Positions 48,648 through 58,315 of a stretch of DNA of 64,000 nucleotides are shown in pieces. The position numbers and the translations under genes were made by a program. This DNA comes from Ideonella benzenivorans (GTDB lineage Bacteria > Pseudomonadota > Gammaproteobacteria > Burkholderiales > Burkholderiaceae_C). The notes below the pieces were generated by a model. The model was not told where the DNA came from and searched no databases. It saw only the letters and a program-made list of their open reading frames with translations. The stretch spans positions 434,001 through 498,000 of the forward strand of contig NZ_JAGWCB010000007.1 in NCBI RefSeq assembly GCF_020387415.1, read 5' to 3'. The number at the start of each line of letters is the position of its first letter. The stretch's first letter is position 1.

Positions 48648-49430
48648 ATGCAATTCGAAGACATCCTGTACGAAGTCCGCAACGGCGTGGCCTGGATCAC
48701 CATCAACCGGCCCGACAAGATGAACGCATTTCGCGGGACCACCTGCGACGAGATCATCAAGGCCATGAACAAGGCCGGCTACGACCGCAGCGTCGGCGCC
48801 ATCGTGCTGACGGGGGCCGGTGACCGGGCCTTTTGCACCGGCGGCGACCAGTCGGCCCACGACGGCAATTACGACGGCCGCGGCACCATCGGCCTGCCGA
48901 TGGAGGAACTGCACGCCGCGATCCGCGACGTGCCCAAGCCGGTGATCGCCCGCGTGCAGGGCTTCGCGATCGGTGGCGGCAATGTGCTGGCCACCATCTG
49001 CGACCTGACCATCTGTTCGGACAAGGCCATCTTCGGCCAGGTGGGCCCGAAGATGGGTTCGGTGGACCCCGGGTACGGCACCGCCTTCCTGGCCCGTGTG
49101 GTGGGCGAGAAGAAGGCGCGCGAGATCTGGTACCTGTGCCGCCGTTATTCCGGCGCCGAGGCGGTGGCCATGGGCCTGGCCAATGTCTGCGTGCCGCACG
49201 AGCAGCTCGACGCCGAGGTGCAGAAGTGGGGCGAGGAACTGTGCGAGCGCAGCCCGACCGCGCTGGCCATCGCCAAGCGCAGCTTCAACATGGACACCGC
49301 CCACCAGGCGGGCATCGCCGGCCTGGGCATGTACGCGCTCAAGCTCTATTACGACACCGACGAATCCCGCGAGGGCGTGGCGGCGCTGAAGGACAAGCGC
49401 AAGCCCGACTTCCGCAAGTTCGCCAAGTGA
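48648..49430 (+). CDS. badI: 2-ketocyclohexanecarboxyl-CoA hydrolase (ring-cleaving)
   Basis: The protein has 260 residues, the length of BadI, and matches it closely throughout (WITINRPDKMNAFRGTTCDE, FCTGGDQSAHDGNYDGRG, GQVGPKMGSVDPGYGTAFLA). This crotonase-superfamily enzyme opens the alicyclic ring hydrolytically to pimelyl-CoA. Because BadI is a very specific marker, it fixes the function of the whole cluster. ATG 48648 has GGAG upstream; the longer frame from 48612 lacks one. Confidence 0.95.
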   Translation: MQFEDILYEVRNGVAWITINRPDKMNAFRGTTCDEIIKAMNKAGYDRSVGAIVLTGAGDRAFCTGGDQSAHDGNYDGRGTIGLPMEELHAAIRDVPKPVIARVQGFAIGGGNVLATICDLTICSDKAIFGQVGPKMGSVDPGYGTAFLARVVGEKKAREIWYLCRRYSGAEAVAMGLANVCVPHEQLDAEVQKWGEELCERSPTALAIAKRSFNMDTAHQAGIAGLGMYALKLYYDTDESREGVAALKDKRKPDFRKFAK

Positions 49431-49452
49431 GCACGGGCGCGAGGAGGCTGTC

Positions 49453-50610
49453 ATGACCCCCAACCCCTACCTCGACGAGGACCTGGTGGCCCTGGCCGAC
49501 TCGGCGCGGCGCTTCGCTGAGGCGCGCGTCAAGCCGGACTTCCAGGCCCGCGACACCACTCGGGTGCTGGACCGCGCGCTGCTGCGCGAGATGGGCGAAC
49601 TGGGCTTCATCTGCCCGGAGCTGCCCGAGGCCTTTGGTGGCCTGGGCCTGGGCACGCTGGCCGCCGGTGTGATCCACGAGGAGATCGCCCGCGCCGACCT
49701 GAGCTTCTCCTACCTCAACCTGCTGGCCTCGCTGAACGCGCAGATCCTTTCGCGCTATGGCCAGCCCGAGGTGGTGGCGCCCTGGTTGAAGAAGATGGTG
49801 CGCGGTGAGGCCATCTGCTGCATCGCGCTAACCGAGCCGCGCGGGGGCTCGGACGCCGGCAACCTGCGCCTGCGTGTGGAGCGCGACGGTGACCACTATG
49901 TGCTCAACGGCGAGAAGACCTCGATCTCGGCCGCCGATCAGGCGGACATCGCGGTGGTCTTCGGCCGCACCGGCACGGCGGAATCCAAGGCCCACGGCGT
50001 GACGGCGATGCTGGTGCCGATGGACGCGCCCGGCGTCAGCACCAGCCGCTTCGACTGCCATGGCCAGCGCGCCATCGGCCGTGGCTCGATCTTCTTCGAG
50101 AACGTGCGGGTGCCGGTGAGCCACCGCCTGGGCGAGGAGAACAAGGGCTTCGTGCAGGTGATGCACGGCTTCGACTTCTCGCGCGCCCTGATCGGCCTGC
50201 AGGTGCTGGCGGTGGCACGGGTGGCCTTGGAGGAGACCTGGGCCTACATCACCCAGCGCGAGGCCTTCGGCCAACCGCTGTCGGCCTTCCAGGGTGTGAC
50301 GCATCCGCTCGCGCAGTTCGACACCGAGGTCGAGGGCGCGCGCCTGCTGTGTCTGCAGGCCCTGTGGCTCAAGGACCAGGGCCAGCCGCACAGCGCCGAG
50401 GCGGCGATGGCCAAGTGGTGGGGCCCCAAGCTGGCCTACGACGCCATCCACCAGTGCCTGCTGTGCTTCGGCCACGGCGGCTACGACCGCGGCCCGATGG
50501 AGCAGCGGCTGCGCGACGTGCTGGGCTTCCAGATCGGCGACGGCACGGCCCAGATCATGAAAACCATCATCGCCCGCACCCGGGCCGGGCGGCAGTTCGT
50601 CCCGGCCTGA
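49453..50610 (+). CDS. aliB: Cyclohexanecarboxyl-CoA dehydrogenase (AliB-like acyl-CoA dehydrogenase)
   Basis: The protein has 385 residues with acyl-CoA dehydrogenase domains: helical N-terminus, FAD-binding middle (CCIALTEPRGGSDAGN, YVLNGEKTSISAA) and helical C-terminus. At the position where many family members have the catalytic Glu (EGT) it reads GDGTAQIM, so Asp363 may be the base or the base may lie elsewhere. It should convert cyclohexanecarboxyl-CoA to cyclohex-1-ene-1-carboxyl-CoA. Start ATG 49453 follows GAGGAGG. Confidence 0.85.
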   Translation: MTPNPYLDEDLVALADSARRFAEARVKPDFQARDTTRVLDRALLREMGELGFICPELPEAFGGLGLGTLAAGVIHEEIARADLSFSYLNLLASLNAQILSRYGQPEVVAPWLKKMVRGEAICCIALTEPRGGSDAGNLRLRVERDGDHYVLNGEKTSISAADQADIAVVFGRTGTAESKAHGVTAMLVPMDAPGVSTSRFDCHGQRAIGRGSIFFENVRVPVSHRLGEENKGFVQVMHGFDFSRALIGLQVLAVARVALEETWAYITQREAFGQPLSAFQGVTHPLAQFDTEVEGARLLCLQALWLKDQGQPHSAEAAMAKWWGPKLAYDAIHQCLLCFGHGGYDRGPMEQRLRDVLGFQIGDGTAQIMKTIIARTRAGRQFVPA

Positions 50611-50687
50611 GGACGACGCCCCCGCCAACAGAAAACGGAGGTCGCCGGCACAGGCGGCCCCATTTCCACCCCACGAGGAGACACCGC

Positions 50688-52337
50688 ATGGAGTTCGATG
50701 CCGTACTGCTGCCGCCGCGCCGTGCGCGGATGATGGCGCAGGGCTGGTGGCTGGACCGCACCATCAACGACGAGCTGGATGCCTGCGCCGCGGCCTGCCC
50801 GGACAAGGTCGCCCTGACCGCCTGCCGGATGGAGACCGGCGAAGTGACCCGCTTCACCTACGGCGAGCTGGCCCGCATGGCCGACCGCATCGCCGTGGGC
50901 CTGCACCGCCTGGGCGTGCGCCGCCAGGACGTGGTGGCCTGCCAGCTGCCCAACTGGTGGCAGTTCACGCTGGTGTACCTGGCCTGCTCGCGCATCGGGG
51001 CGGTGATGAACCCGCTGATGCACATCTTCCGCGAGCACGAGCTGGGTTTCATGCTGCGCCATGGCGAAGCCAAGGTGATGATCGCGCCGCGGGTCTTCCG
51101 CGGTTTCGACCACGAGGCCATGGTGCGCGGCCTGCAGCCGCAGTTGCCGGCCCTGCAGCAGCTGGTCATTGTCGACGGCCAGGGGGCCGACAGCTTTGAG
51201 GCGCTGCTGAGTGGCCCGGCCTGGGAGGAGGCGAGCGATGCGCGCGACATCCTGCACGCCAGCCGGCCCGGGCCGGACGACATCACCCAGCTGATCTACA
51301 CCTCGGGCACCACTGGCGAGCCCAAGGGGGTGATGCACTCGGCCAACACGACCTTCTCCAACATCGTGCCCTATGCCCAGCGGCTGGACCTGGATGCGCA
51401 GGATGTCGTGCTGATGGCCTCGCCGATGGCCCACCAGACCGGCTTCATGTACGGGCTGATGATGCCCATCCTGCTGAAGGCCAGCGTGGTGCTGCAGGAC
51501 ATCTGGGAGGCGCGCCAGGGCATTGCGCTGATCCAGCGCGAGCAGGTCAGCTTCACGATGGCTTCCACGCCCTTCCTGACCGACCTGACCAACACGGTGG
51601 CGGCCCAGGGCACGCCGGTGCCGTCGCTGAAGACCTTTCTGTGCGCCGGCGCGCCCATCCCCAGCGCGCTGGTGGAGCAGGCCCGCGCGGTGCTGGGCAG
51701 CAAGATCGTGTCCGCCTGGGGCATGAGCGAGAACGGCGCGGTGACGCTGATCCGGCTGGACGACCCGGACGAGCGGGCCTTCAACACCGACGGCCTGCCG
51801 CTGCCGGGGGTGGAGATCCGGGTGATGGGCACCGATGGTCAGCCGGCACCGGCCGGGGTGGCGGGGGAGCTGCATGTGCGCTCCTGCTCCAACTTCGGTG
51901 GCTACCTGAAGCGGCCGCAGTGGAACCACACCGATGCCGAGGGCTGGTTCGACACCGGCGACCTGGCCCGCATCGACGCCCAGGGCTATCTGCGCATCAC
52001 CGGCCGCAGCAAGGACGTGATCATCCGCGGCGGCGAGAACATCCCGGTGGTGGAGATCGAGAACCTGCTCTACCGCCACCCGGCGGTGCAGCAGGTGGCG
52101 CTGGTGGCCTACCCCGACGAGCGCCTGGGGGAGCGGGCCTGCGCGGTGGTGGTCTGCAAGCCGGGCCAGAGCCTGGACCTGCCGGGCCTGGTGGCCTACC
52201 TCAAGGGCCACAAGGTGGCGATGCAGTACCTGCCCGAGCGGCTGGAGCTGCTGGACGCCATGCCAGCCACCCCCACCGGCAAGTTCCAAAAATTCAAGCT
52301 GCGCGACCTGCTCAAGGCCAGGCTGGCGGCGTCCTGA
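50688..52337 (+). CDS. aliA: Cyclohexanecarboxylate-CoA ligase (AliA-like)
   Basis: The protein has 549 residues of the ANL acyl-CoA synthetase family. The ATP/AMP motif LIYTSGTTGEPKGVM is near 202-216; SAWGMSENGAVT, DTGDLARIDAQGYLRITGRSKD and the C-terminal catalytic Lys in PTGKFQKFKL follow. It activates the free acid for the pathway. ATG 50688 is preceded by GAGGAG. It lies between aliB and badK, as expected of a pathway operon. Confidence 0.88.
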   Translation: MEFDAVLLPPRRARMMAQGWWLDRTINDELDACAAACPDKVALTACRMETGEVTRFTYGELARMADRIAVGLHRLGVRRQDVVACQLPNWWQFTLVYLACSRIGAVMNPLMHIFREHELGFMLRHGEAKVMIAPRVFRGFDHEAMVRGLQPQLPALQQLVIVDGQGADSFEALLSGPAWEEASDARDILHASRPGPDDITQLIYTSGTTGEPKGVMHSANTTFSNIVPYAQRLDLDAQDVVLMASPMAHQTGFMYGLMMPILLKASVVLQDIWEARQGIALIQREQVSFTMASTPFLTDLTNTVAAQGTPVPSLKTFLCAGAPIPSALVEQARAVLGSKIVSAWGMSENGAVTLIRLDDPDERAFNTDGLPLPGVEIRVMGTDGQPAPAGVAGELHVRSCSNFGGYLKRPQWNHTDAEGWFDTGDLARIDAQGYLRITGRSKDVIIRGGENIPVVEIENLLYRHPAVQQVALVAYPDERLGERACAVVVCKPGQSLDLPGLVAYLKGHKVAMQYLPERLELLDAMPATPTGKFQKFKLRDLLKARLAAS

Positions 52338-52356
52338 GCCGCGTCCGGGAGACCCC

Positions 52357-53136
52357 ATGACAGACACCTCTTTGGTGCGGGTGGAGACCCGCGCGCGCGT
52401 CGGTTGGCTGACCCTGAACCGGCCCGCCCAGCGCAATGCCTTGAACGATGCGCTGATGGATGCGCTGGGCGCGGCGCTGCTGGCCCTGGACGAGGACCCG
52501 GCCATCGGTGCCATCGTCATCACCGGCAGCGACCAGGCCTTTGCCGCCGGGGCCGACATCGCCGCGATGGCCGACTGGAGCCAGCACGAGGCCAGCGAGC
52601 GCAACTTCATCACCCGCAACTGGGAGACGCTGCGCAGCGTGCGCAAGCCGGTGCTGGCTGCGGTGGCGGGCTTTGCGCTGGGCGGCGGCTGTGAGCTGGC
52701 GCTGGCCTGCGACATCATCGTTGCCGCCGAGTCGGCCCGCTTCGGCCTGCCGGAGGTGAAGCTGGCGATGATTCCCGGCGCAGGCGGCACCCAGCGCCTG
52801 CCGCGCGCCATCGGCAAGGCCAAGGCCATGGACCTGTGCCTGTCGGCCCGCCTGCTGAATGCCCAGGAGGCCGACCGCTGCGGTCTGGTGTCACGGGTGG
52901 TGCCCGATGCCGAACTGCAGAGCCAGACCGAGGTGCTGGCCCGGCAGATCGCCGGCTTCTCGGTGCCGGCGCTGCGGGCCATCAAGGCCTCGATCAACCG
53001 CAGCTGGGAGAGCTCGCTGGCCGAGGGCCTGCTGTTCGAGCGCCAGCAGCTCTACGCCCGCTTCGCCAGCGAGGACGCCCACGAGGGCATGCATGCCTTC
53101 CTGGACAAGCGCCCGCCGGATTTCCGGCACCGCTGA
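52357..53136 (+). CDS. badK: Cyclohex-1-ene-1-carboxyl-CoA hydratase (BadK-like)
   Basis: The protein has 259 residues, a crotonase. The oxyanion-hole segments AGADIAAMADW and AGFALGGGCELALACD and the catalytic Glu region PEVKLAMIPGAGGTQRLPR are complete. In this cluster it should add water to cyclohex-1-ene-1-carboxyl-CoA, producing the substrate of BadH. On sequence alone it could be a general enoyl-CoA hydratase. Confidence 0.85.
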   Translation: MTDTSLVRVETRARVGWLTLNRPAQRNALNDALMDALGAALLALDEDPAIGAIVITGSDQAFAAGADIAAMADWSQHEASERNFITRNWETLRSVRKPVLAAVAGFALGGGCELALACDIIVAAESARFGLPEVKLAMIPGAGGTQRLPRAIGKAKAMDLCLSARLLNAQEADRCGLVSRVVPDAELQSQTEVLARQIAGFSVPALRAIKASINRSWESSLAEGLLFERQQLYARFASEDAHEGMHAFLDKRPPDFRHR

Positions 53137-53175
53137 CCTCTCGACCCCCGCTGACCTTTCCGGGAGCACCCGACC

Positions 53176-54336
53176 ATGGCCCTTGACGCCGAAAGCTTTG
53201 ACCTCCTGCTGTCCACCGTTCAGCGCTTCGTGCGCGAGCGCCTGATGCCCATGGAGAACCACCTGGAGGAGCACGACGAGGTTCCGGCCGACCTCATCGA
53301 GGACATGAAGGAGATGGGCCTGTTCGGGCTGACGATCCCCGAGGCCTACGGCGGCATCGGTCTGTCGGTCAGCCAGGAGGTGCAGGTCAACTACGAGCTG
53401 GGCCGCACCGCGCCGGCCTTCCGCTCGGTGTTCGGCACCAACATCGGCATCGGCTCGCAGGGCATCCTGATGGACGGCACGCCCGAGCAGAAGGCCAATT
53501 ACCTGCCGCGCGTGGCCAGTGGCGAGCTGGTCATGTCCTTCGCGTTGACCGAGCCCGACGCCGGCACCGACGCCGCCTCGCTCAAGACCCGGGCCGAGCG
53601 CGACGGCGACCACTATGTGCTCAACGGCACCAAGCGCTTCATCACCAACGCGCCGCGGGCGGGGGCCTTCACGCTGATGGCGCGCACCGGCGGGCCGGGG
53701 GCGGGCGGGGTCTCCGCCTTCATCGTGCCGGCCGACACACCGGGCCTGAAGCTGGGCAAGACCGACAAGAAGATGGGCCAGCGCGGCACCAAGACCTGTG
53801 ACGTGATCCTGGAGAACGCGCGCGTGCCGGCCAGCCACATCATCGGTGGCGAACCCGGCCAGGGCTTCAAGACGGCGATGAAGGTGCTGGACCGCGGGCG
53901 GCTGAACATCTCGGCCGTGGCCTGCGGCATGGCCGCGCGGGTGCTGGAGGAGTCCGCACGCTATGCGCACGACCGCAAGCAGTTCGGCAAGCCCATCGGC
54001 GAGTTCCAGCTGGTGGCGGCGATGCTGGCCGACAGCCAGGCCGAGCTGCTGGCTGGCTGGTCCCTGGTGCAGGCGGTGGCCCAGCGCTTCGATGGCAAGC
54101 CGGCCGAGGTCTCGGACCCGGACATCTCGATGCGGGTGTCCTGCGCCAAGCTGTTCGCCACCGAGATGCTGGGCCGCGTGGCCGACCGCGGCGTGCAGGT
54201 GCATGGCGGGGCGGGCTACATCAACGAGTACCCGGTCGAGCGCTTCTACCGCGATGCCCGGCTGCTGCGCCTGTACGAAGGCACCTCGCAGGTACAGCAA
54301 CTGATCATCGGCCGCGAGCTGCTGCGCACGGCCTGA
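53176..54336 (+). CDS. badJ: Acyl-CoA dehydrogenase (BadJ-like)
   Basis: The protein has 386 residues with a standard acyl-CoA dehydrogenase layout (FALTEPDAGTDAASL, YVLNGTKRFITNA, KMGQRGTKTCDVILENARV, QVHGGAGYINEYPVERFYRDAR). The usual catalytic Glu is present in LYEGTSQ. It may share ring dehydrogenation with AliB or oxidise the pimelyl-CoA product. It starts 39 bp after badK with GGGAG upstream. Confidence 0.82.
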   Translation: MALDAESFDLLLSTVQRFVRERLMPMENHLEEHDEVPADLIEDMKEMGLFGLTIPEAYGGIGLSVSQEVQVNYELGRTAPAFRSVFGTNIGIGSQGILMDGTPEQKANYLPRVASGELVMSFALTEPDAGTDAASLKTRAERDGDHYVLNGTKRFITNAPRAGAFTLMARTGGPGAGGVSAFIVPADTPGLKLGKTDKKMGQRGTKTCDVILENARVPASHIIGGEPGQGFKTAMKVLDRGRLNISAVACGMAARVLEESARYAHDRKQFGKPIGEFQLVAAMLADSQAELLAGWSLVQAVAQRFDGKPAEVSDPDISMRVSCAKLFATEMLGRVADRGVQVHGGAGYINEYPVERFYRDARLLRLYEGTSQVQQLIIGRELLRTA

Positions 54337-54424
54337 GATCCCCGTCCCGCCAGGAGGTGCCCATGCCCTGAACGCACCCGATGACCGCACACAAGACCCA
54401 CAGAGAACCAGGAGACACCTTCCC

Positions 54425-55768
54425 ATGACCCCCTCGATTCGCCGCGTCCGCCGGCTGTCTTTTCATTGCATCATGGTGGCCGTGCTGGTCAGTCTCTACA
54501 CCGTTCCCGCCTTGGCCGATGCCGAGGTGGAGGCCCTCAAGAAAGAGCTGGCCGAACAGCGCAAGCTGATCGAGCAGCTGCTGGCGGCGCAGGGCCAGGC
54601 GCCCGCGCCGGCCGCCGCGGCCAGCGCCGCCCCGGTGGCAGGCACGCCGCCGGTGGCCGGGGTCAGCCAACCGTCGATCAGCGCCTACGGCGTGGCCGAT
54701 GTGGGCTTCAACTCGACCAGCGCCGGCCAGGGGCGAAAGACCCAGTTCAGCTCGGGCGGCTTCTCCTCCTCGCGCCTGGGCGTGCGGGTGGACCATCCGC
54801 TGGCCGCGGCCCTGCAGGCCGTCGCCCTGGCCGAGGCCGGCGTGCTCTATGACAACGGCGTGGTGGGCAACGCCAGCATGTCGCCGGGCATCAACACCAC
54901 CCCCTCGTCGGGCGGTCAGCTGGGCACGGGCACGCAGCTGTTCTCGCGCCAGATCTTCGCGGGCCTGAAGGGCGACTTCGGCAGCTTGACCCTGGGCCGG
55001 CAATACACGGGGTCTTACATCGAAGCCACCGGGATCGGCAGCGTCAAAGGGGATGGCCTGCTGGGGTACTCGGGCGGCGTGATCCCGCTGGTGGGCGGCA
55101 TGCCCACACGTCTGGACAACTCCCTGGCCTACGTCACCCCGAGCTGGCAGGGCCTGTCGGCCCAGCTGATCTACACCACCGGCAGCGAGAACAATGTCAG
55201 CGAGCCCACGACCTCGGGCAGCAACCTGACCACCGACCGTGCCGGCCGGGGCCACGACATCGCGGTGTTCTACCGCCAGGGGCCGCTGACCGCCGCCGCC
55301 TCCACCTGGGGCGTGAATGCCACGAGCTACAAGACCACTGAGACCGGCCTGGCCCGCAAGCGCGGCTTCCAGTTGGCGGCCAACTACGACTTCGGGCTGC
55401 TGAAGCTGGCGGGCAACGTGGCCTCCGGCAAGATCAAGGGGGGCGGCTACGAGAACGTCACCCAGACCCTGTCGGATGCGAATGCCTATGGTCTGAGCGT
55501 GCTGGTGCCCTACGGCCCGCATCGCTTCGTGGTGGCCTACAGCCACCTCAACGACAAGTCGGCCCTGAACAAGGATGCGAGCATCTACGGCCTGGGCTAC
55601 TGGTACGAGCTGAGCACCAGCACCAAGTTCTACGCCGCCTGGGGCCGCATCCAGAACAATGCCCAGGCCAGCTACAGCCTGGTCGACGGCGGCAGCCTGG
55701 TGGATGCCACCAAGGAAGCCGGGGTGAGCCCCTCGGGCTTTGCCGGGGGCATCAACTTCACGTTCTGA
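54425..55768 (+). CDS. Outer-membrane porin with N-terminal coiled coil
   Basis: The protein has 447 residues. A signal peptide ends at about residue 35 (VPALA-DA). A short coiled coil (VEALKKELAEQRKLIEQLL) follows, then a 16-strand type beta-barrel as in Burkholderiales porins, ending in the outer-membrane signature INFTF with terminal Phe. It lies at the end of the bad/ali cluster and probably admits the acid substrate (inference). It ends 11 bp inside the opposing AraC gene. Confidence 0.88.
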   Translation: MTPSIRRVRRLSFHCIMVAVLVSLYTVPALADAEVEALKKELAEQRKLIEQLLAAQGQAPAPAAAASAAPVAGTPPVAGVSQPSISAYGVADVGFNSTSAGQGRKTQFSSGGFSSSRLGVRVDHPLAAALQAVALAEAGVLYDNGVVGNASMSPGINTTPSSGGQLGTGTQLFSRQIFAGLKGDFGSLTLGRQYTGSYIEATGIGSVKGDGLLGYSGGVIPLVGGMPTRLDNSLAYVTPSWQGLSAQLIYTTGSENNVSEPTTSGSNLTTDRAGRGHDIAVFYRQGPLTAAASTWGVNATSYKTTETGLARKRGFQLAANYDFGLLKLAGNVASGKIKGGGYENVTQTLSDANAYGLSVLVPYGPHRFVVAYSHLNDKSALNKDASIYGLGYWYELSTSTKFYAAWGRIQNNAQASYSLVDGGSLVDATKEAGVSPSGFAGGINFTF

Positions 55769-56711
55769 CCGGGCCGTCTCGCGTGGCGCCGCCGGTGGCC
55801 GGGTCCCGGGCGTAGCGCCCCGGGGGCAGGCCCACATGGCGGGTGAAAGCCACGCCGAAGGCACTGACCGAGCGGTAGCCCACCTGTTCGGCAACCTCGG
55901 CCATCGGCAGCGTCTGCTGCCGCAGCAGCTGTTTGGCCCGGGCCATGCGCCAGCCCAGCAGATAGGCCATGGGCGGCTGGCCCACGGCCCGGCTGAAGCG
56001 CTCGAAGAAGGCCGAGCGCGACAGGGCGGCCTCCCGCGCCAGCCGGGCCACCGTCCAGGAGGCCTGCGGTGCCTCGTGCAGGCGGCGCAGGGCCTGGGCC
56101 AGCTGCGGGTCTGTCAGGGCACGCACCAGCCCGGGGGAGGCGGCCTCGCGCTGGCCTGCGGCGCGCAAGGCCTCGATCAGCAGCACCTCCAGCAGCCGGG
56201 CCAGCACGATCTCGCGGGCCGGGCGCTCGGCGCGGGATTCATCACCCACCAGCTGCATCAGCGTGGCCAGGCGGGGCTCGCCCCGCACATGGATCCACCG
56301 CGGCAGCAACGACACCAGCAGGGCCGCGTCGGGTGAACTGAAGACGCAGTGCCCGACCAGCAGACAGGTGTCCACCGGACGGGATGGGTCGCCCACCCGG
56401 GCGCCGCCCGGCATGGCCTGGATGGGGGTGTCGACGGGCTCGTCCCCGCGCGGGGGTGGGCGGTCCAGGCTGGCGGTGGCAAAGCTGTGCGCCGCGGGGA
56501 TCAGCACGAAGTCCCCGGCCTGCAGGACCAAGGTGTTTCCTCCGGATGGGCTGTCGATGTGCAGCTGGCAGCCCCCCTCCAGCACGGCGAGATAGAAGGG
56601 CTGGCCGAGCTCGGTCCGGCGCACCGCCCAGGGGGCCGAGGCCAGGACCCGCTTGGCAAACGGCGCCTGCGGCTGGAGCAAAGCCACGACTTCGGCCAGG
56701 GGATCGGTCAT
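55758..56711 (-). CDS. AraC-family regulator with cupin-type N-terminus
   Basis: ATG 56711 gives 317 residues. The N-terminal domain resembles the cupin_6/AraC-binding type (FYLAVLEGGCQLHIDSPSGG, LVLQAGDFVLIPAAHSF). The C-terminal double helix-turn-helix is typical (WTVARLAREAALSRSAFFER, PMAEVAEQVGYRSVSAFGVAF). It is divergent from the SDR gene and very likely regulates it; regulators of this class often control an adjacent oxidoreductase. Confidence 0.9.
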   Translation of the reverse strand: MTDPLAEVVALLQPQAPFAKRVLASAPWAVRRTELGQPFYLAVLEGGCQLHIDSPSGGNTLVLQAGDFVLIPAAHSFATASLDRPPPRGDEPVDTPIQAMPGGARVGDPSRPVDTCLLVGHCVFSSPDAALLVSLLPRWIHVRGEPRLATLMQLVGDESRAERPAREIVLARLLEVLLIEALRAAGQREAASPGLVRALTDPQLAQALRRLHEAPQASWTVARLAREAALSRSAFFERFSRAVGQPPMAYLLGWRMARAKQLLRQQTLPMAEVAEQVGYRSVSAFGVAFTRHVGLPPGRYARDPATGGATRDGPVRT

Positions 56712-56735
56712 TCCGGACGATGGCGACAAAACAAT

Positions 56736-56754
56736 GGACTATCAAGTCTAGTCC
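56736..56754. promoter_or_regulatory. Inverted repeat between AraC and SDR genes
   Basis: GGACTA and TAGTCC flank a 7-bp centre, 25 bp upstream of the AraC start and 61 bp before the SDR start. It may be the AraC-type operator. Confidence 0.4.
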
Positions 56755-56815
56755 GTCCGGTCTGGTCTGCCTATCGTGCGGCTCTTCCTCTTCTTCCCCT
56801 TCACCGGAACTGACC

Positions 56816-57601
56816 ATGACCGCCTCCCTGAACGCCCCTGCGACCACTCCTTCGACCGTCCTCATCACCGGCTGCTCTTCCGGCTTCGGCCTGGAGACGG
56901 CGCGCCTCTTCCTCGCCCGCGGCTGGCAGGTGGTCGCCACCCTGCGCCAGCCGCGCGAGGGGCTGTTGCCGGCGTCCGAACGCCTGCGCCTGCTGCCCCT
57001 GGATGTGACCGATCCCGACAGCATCCGGGCCTGTGTGGCCGAGGCCGGGCCGATCGACGCGCTGGTCAACAACGCCGGCATCGGCCTGCTGGCGCCCCTG
57101 GAGGGCATGACGATGGCCCAGGCGCGAGAGCTCTTCGAGACCAACACCCTGGGCACGCTGGCGATGACGCAGGCGGTGCTGCCCCAGTTCCGGAAGCAGG
57201 GCCGGGGCGTGGTGGTGAACGTGAGCTCGAGCGTCACGCTCCAGCCCTTGCCCCTGCTCTCGGTCTACACCGCCAGCAAGGCGGCGGTGAATGCGTTCAC
57301 CGAATCGGTGGCGCTGGAACTGGCCCCGTTTGGCGTGCGCATGCACCTGGTGCTGCCGGGCCGTGCGCCGGCCACTTCCTTTGGCGACAACGCGCGTGGG
57401 CGCATGGGGGCCGAGCCCCACCCGGCCTACGCTGCCTTCCAGGCGGAGGTCTTCGCCAGCCTGCGCGACACCCAGACGCCCGTGACGGAGGTGGCCGATG
57501 TGACCGAGGCCGTGTGGCGCGCCGTGACCGACCCGGGCGCGCCCATGCGGCTGCCGGCGGGGGCCGATGCCTTGGCGCTGGCCGCGGCGCCGTCCGCCTG
57601 A
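56816..57601 (+). CDS. Short-chain dehydrogenase/reductase
   Basis: The protein has 261 residues. The cofactor motif TGCSSGFG lies near residue 19; VNNAGIG and catalytic YTASK follow. It belongs to the classical SDR oxidoreductases commonly paired with AraC regulators. Its substrate is unknown. ATG 56816 was chosen because the upstream extension is antisense to the regulator. Confidence 0.88.
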   Translation: MTASLNAPATTPSTVLITGCSSGFGLETARLFLARGWQVVATLRQPREGLLPASERLRLLPLDVTDPDSIRACVAEAGPIDALVNNAGIGLLAPLEGMTMAQARELFETNTLGTLAMTQAVLPQFRKQGRGVVVNVSSSVTLQPLPLLSVYTASKAAVNAFTESVALELAPFGVRMHLVLPGRAPATSFGDNARGRMGAEPHPAYAAFQAEVFASLRDTQTPVTEVADVTEAVWRAVTDPGAPMRLPAGADALALAAAPSA

Positions 57602-57691
57602 GCCGGGCCAGCGGCCCCCGTCCACGGGTCTGCAAGGGGATGTGGAAGGGGCTATCCTGCGACGCCTCAGCGACTTCCTGAACGATTTGCC

Positions 57692-58297
57692 ATGAAGCTC
57701 TACTACAAGCCCGGTGCCTGCTCGCTCGCCTCCCACATCGCCTTGGAAGAGGCGGGTCTGCCCTATCAGACCGAGGCTGTGGACCTGAAGACCAAGGTGA
57801 CCGCCAGCGGCCAGGACTACTGGCAGATCAACCCCAAGGGCTATGTGCCGGCCCTGCGGCTGGACAGCGGCGAGCTGTTGACCGAAGGCCCGGCCATCCT
57901 GCAGTACGTGGCCGATCAGGCGCCCGCCGCGGCCCTGGCGCCTGCCGCCGGCACGGTGGCGCGTTACCAGCTGCAGGCCTGGCTGACCTTCATCGGCACC
58001 GAGCTGCACCGCTCCTGCACGGCCTTCTTCCACCCGCAGGCCGGGGACGACTGGAAGGCCATCGCCCGCGCCACCTTGGAGCGCCGCCTGTCCTACGTGG
58101 ACGGGCAACTGCAGGGCCGCTCCTTCCTGATGGGAGAAGACTTCACCGTGGCCGATGCCTACCTGTTCACCGTGCTGAGCTGGATGAAGCCGATCGGCAT
58201 GGACCTCTCCGGCTGGCCGCAGATCGTGGCCTTCCAGACCCGTGTGGCGGCCCGCCCGGCCGTGCAGGCGGCGTTGAAGGCCGAGGGCCTGGCCTGA
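57692..58297 (+). CDS. gst: Beta-class glutathione S-transferase
   Basis: The protein has 201 residues. The thioredoxin-like N-domain begins MKLYYKPGACSLASHIALEE with the beta-class active-site Cys10, and NPKGYVPAL and TEGPAILQYVADQ supply the glutathione-binding loop. The helical C-domain has DFTVADAYLF. It conjugates or reduces electrophiles with glutathione in the cytoplasm. It is a single gene, 90 bp after the SDR. Confidence 0.92.
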   Translation: MKLYYKPGACSLASHIALEEAGLPYQTEAVDLKTKVTASGQDYWQINPKGYVPALRLDSGELLTEGPAILQYVADQAPAAALAPAAGTVARYQLQAWLTFIGTELHRSCTAFFHPQAGDDWKAIARATLERRLSYVDGQLQGRSFLMGEDFTVADAYLFTVLSWMKPIGMDLSGWPQIVAFQTRVAARPAVQAALKAEGLA

Positions 58298-58315
58298 GTC
58301 GGGGCCGCGCGGCGT

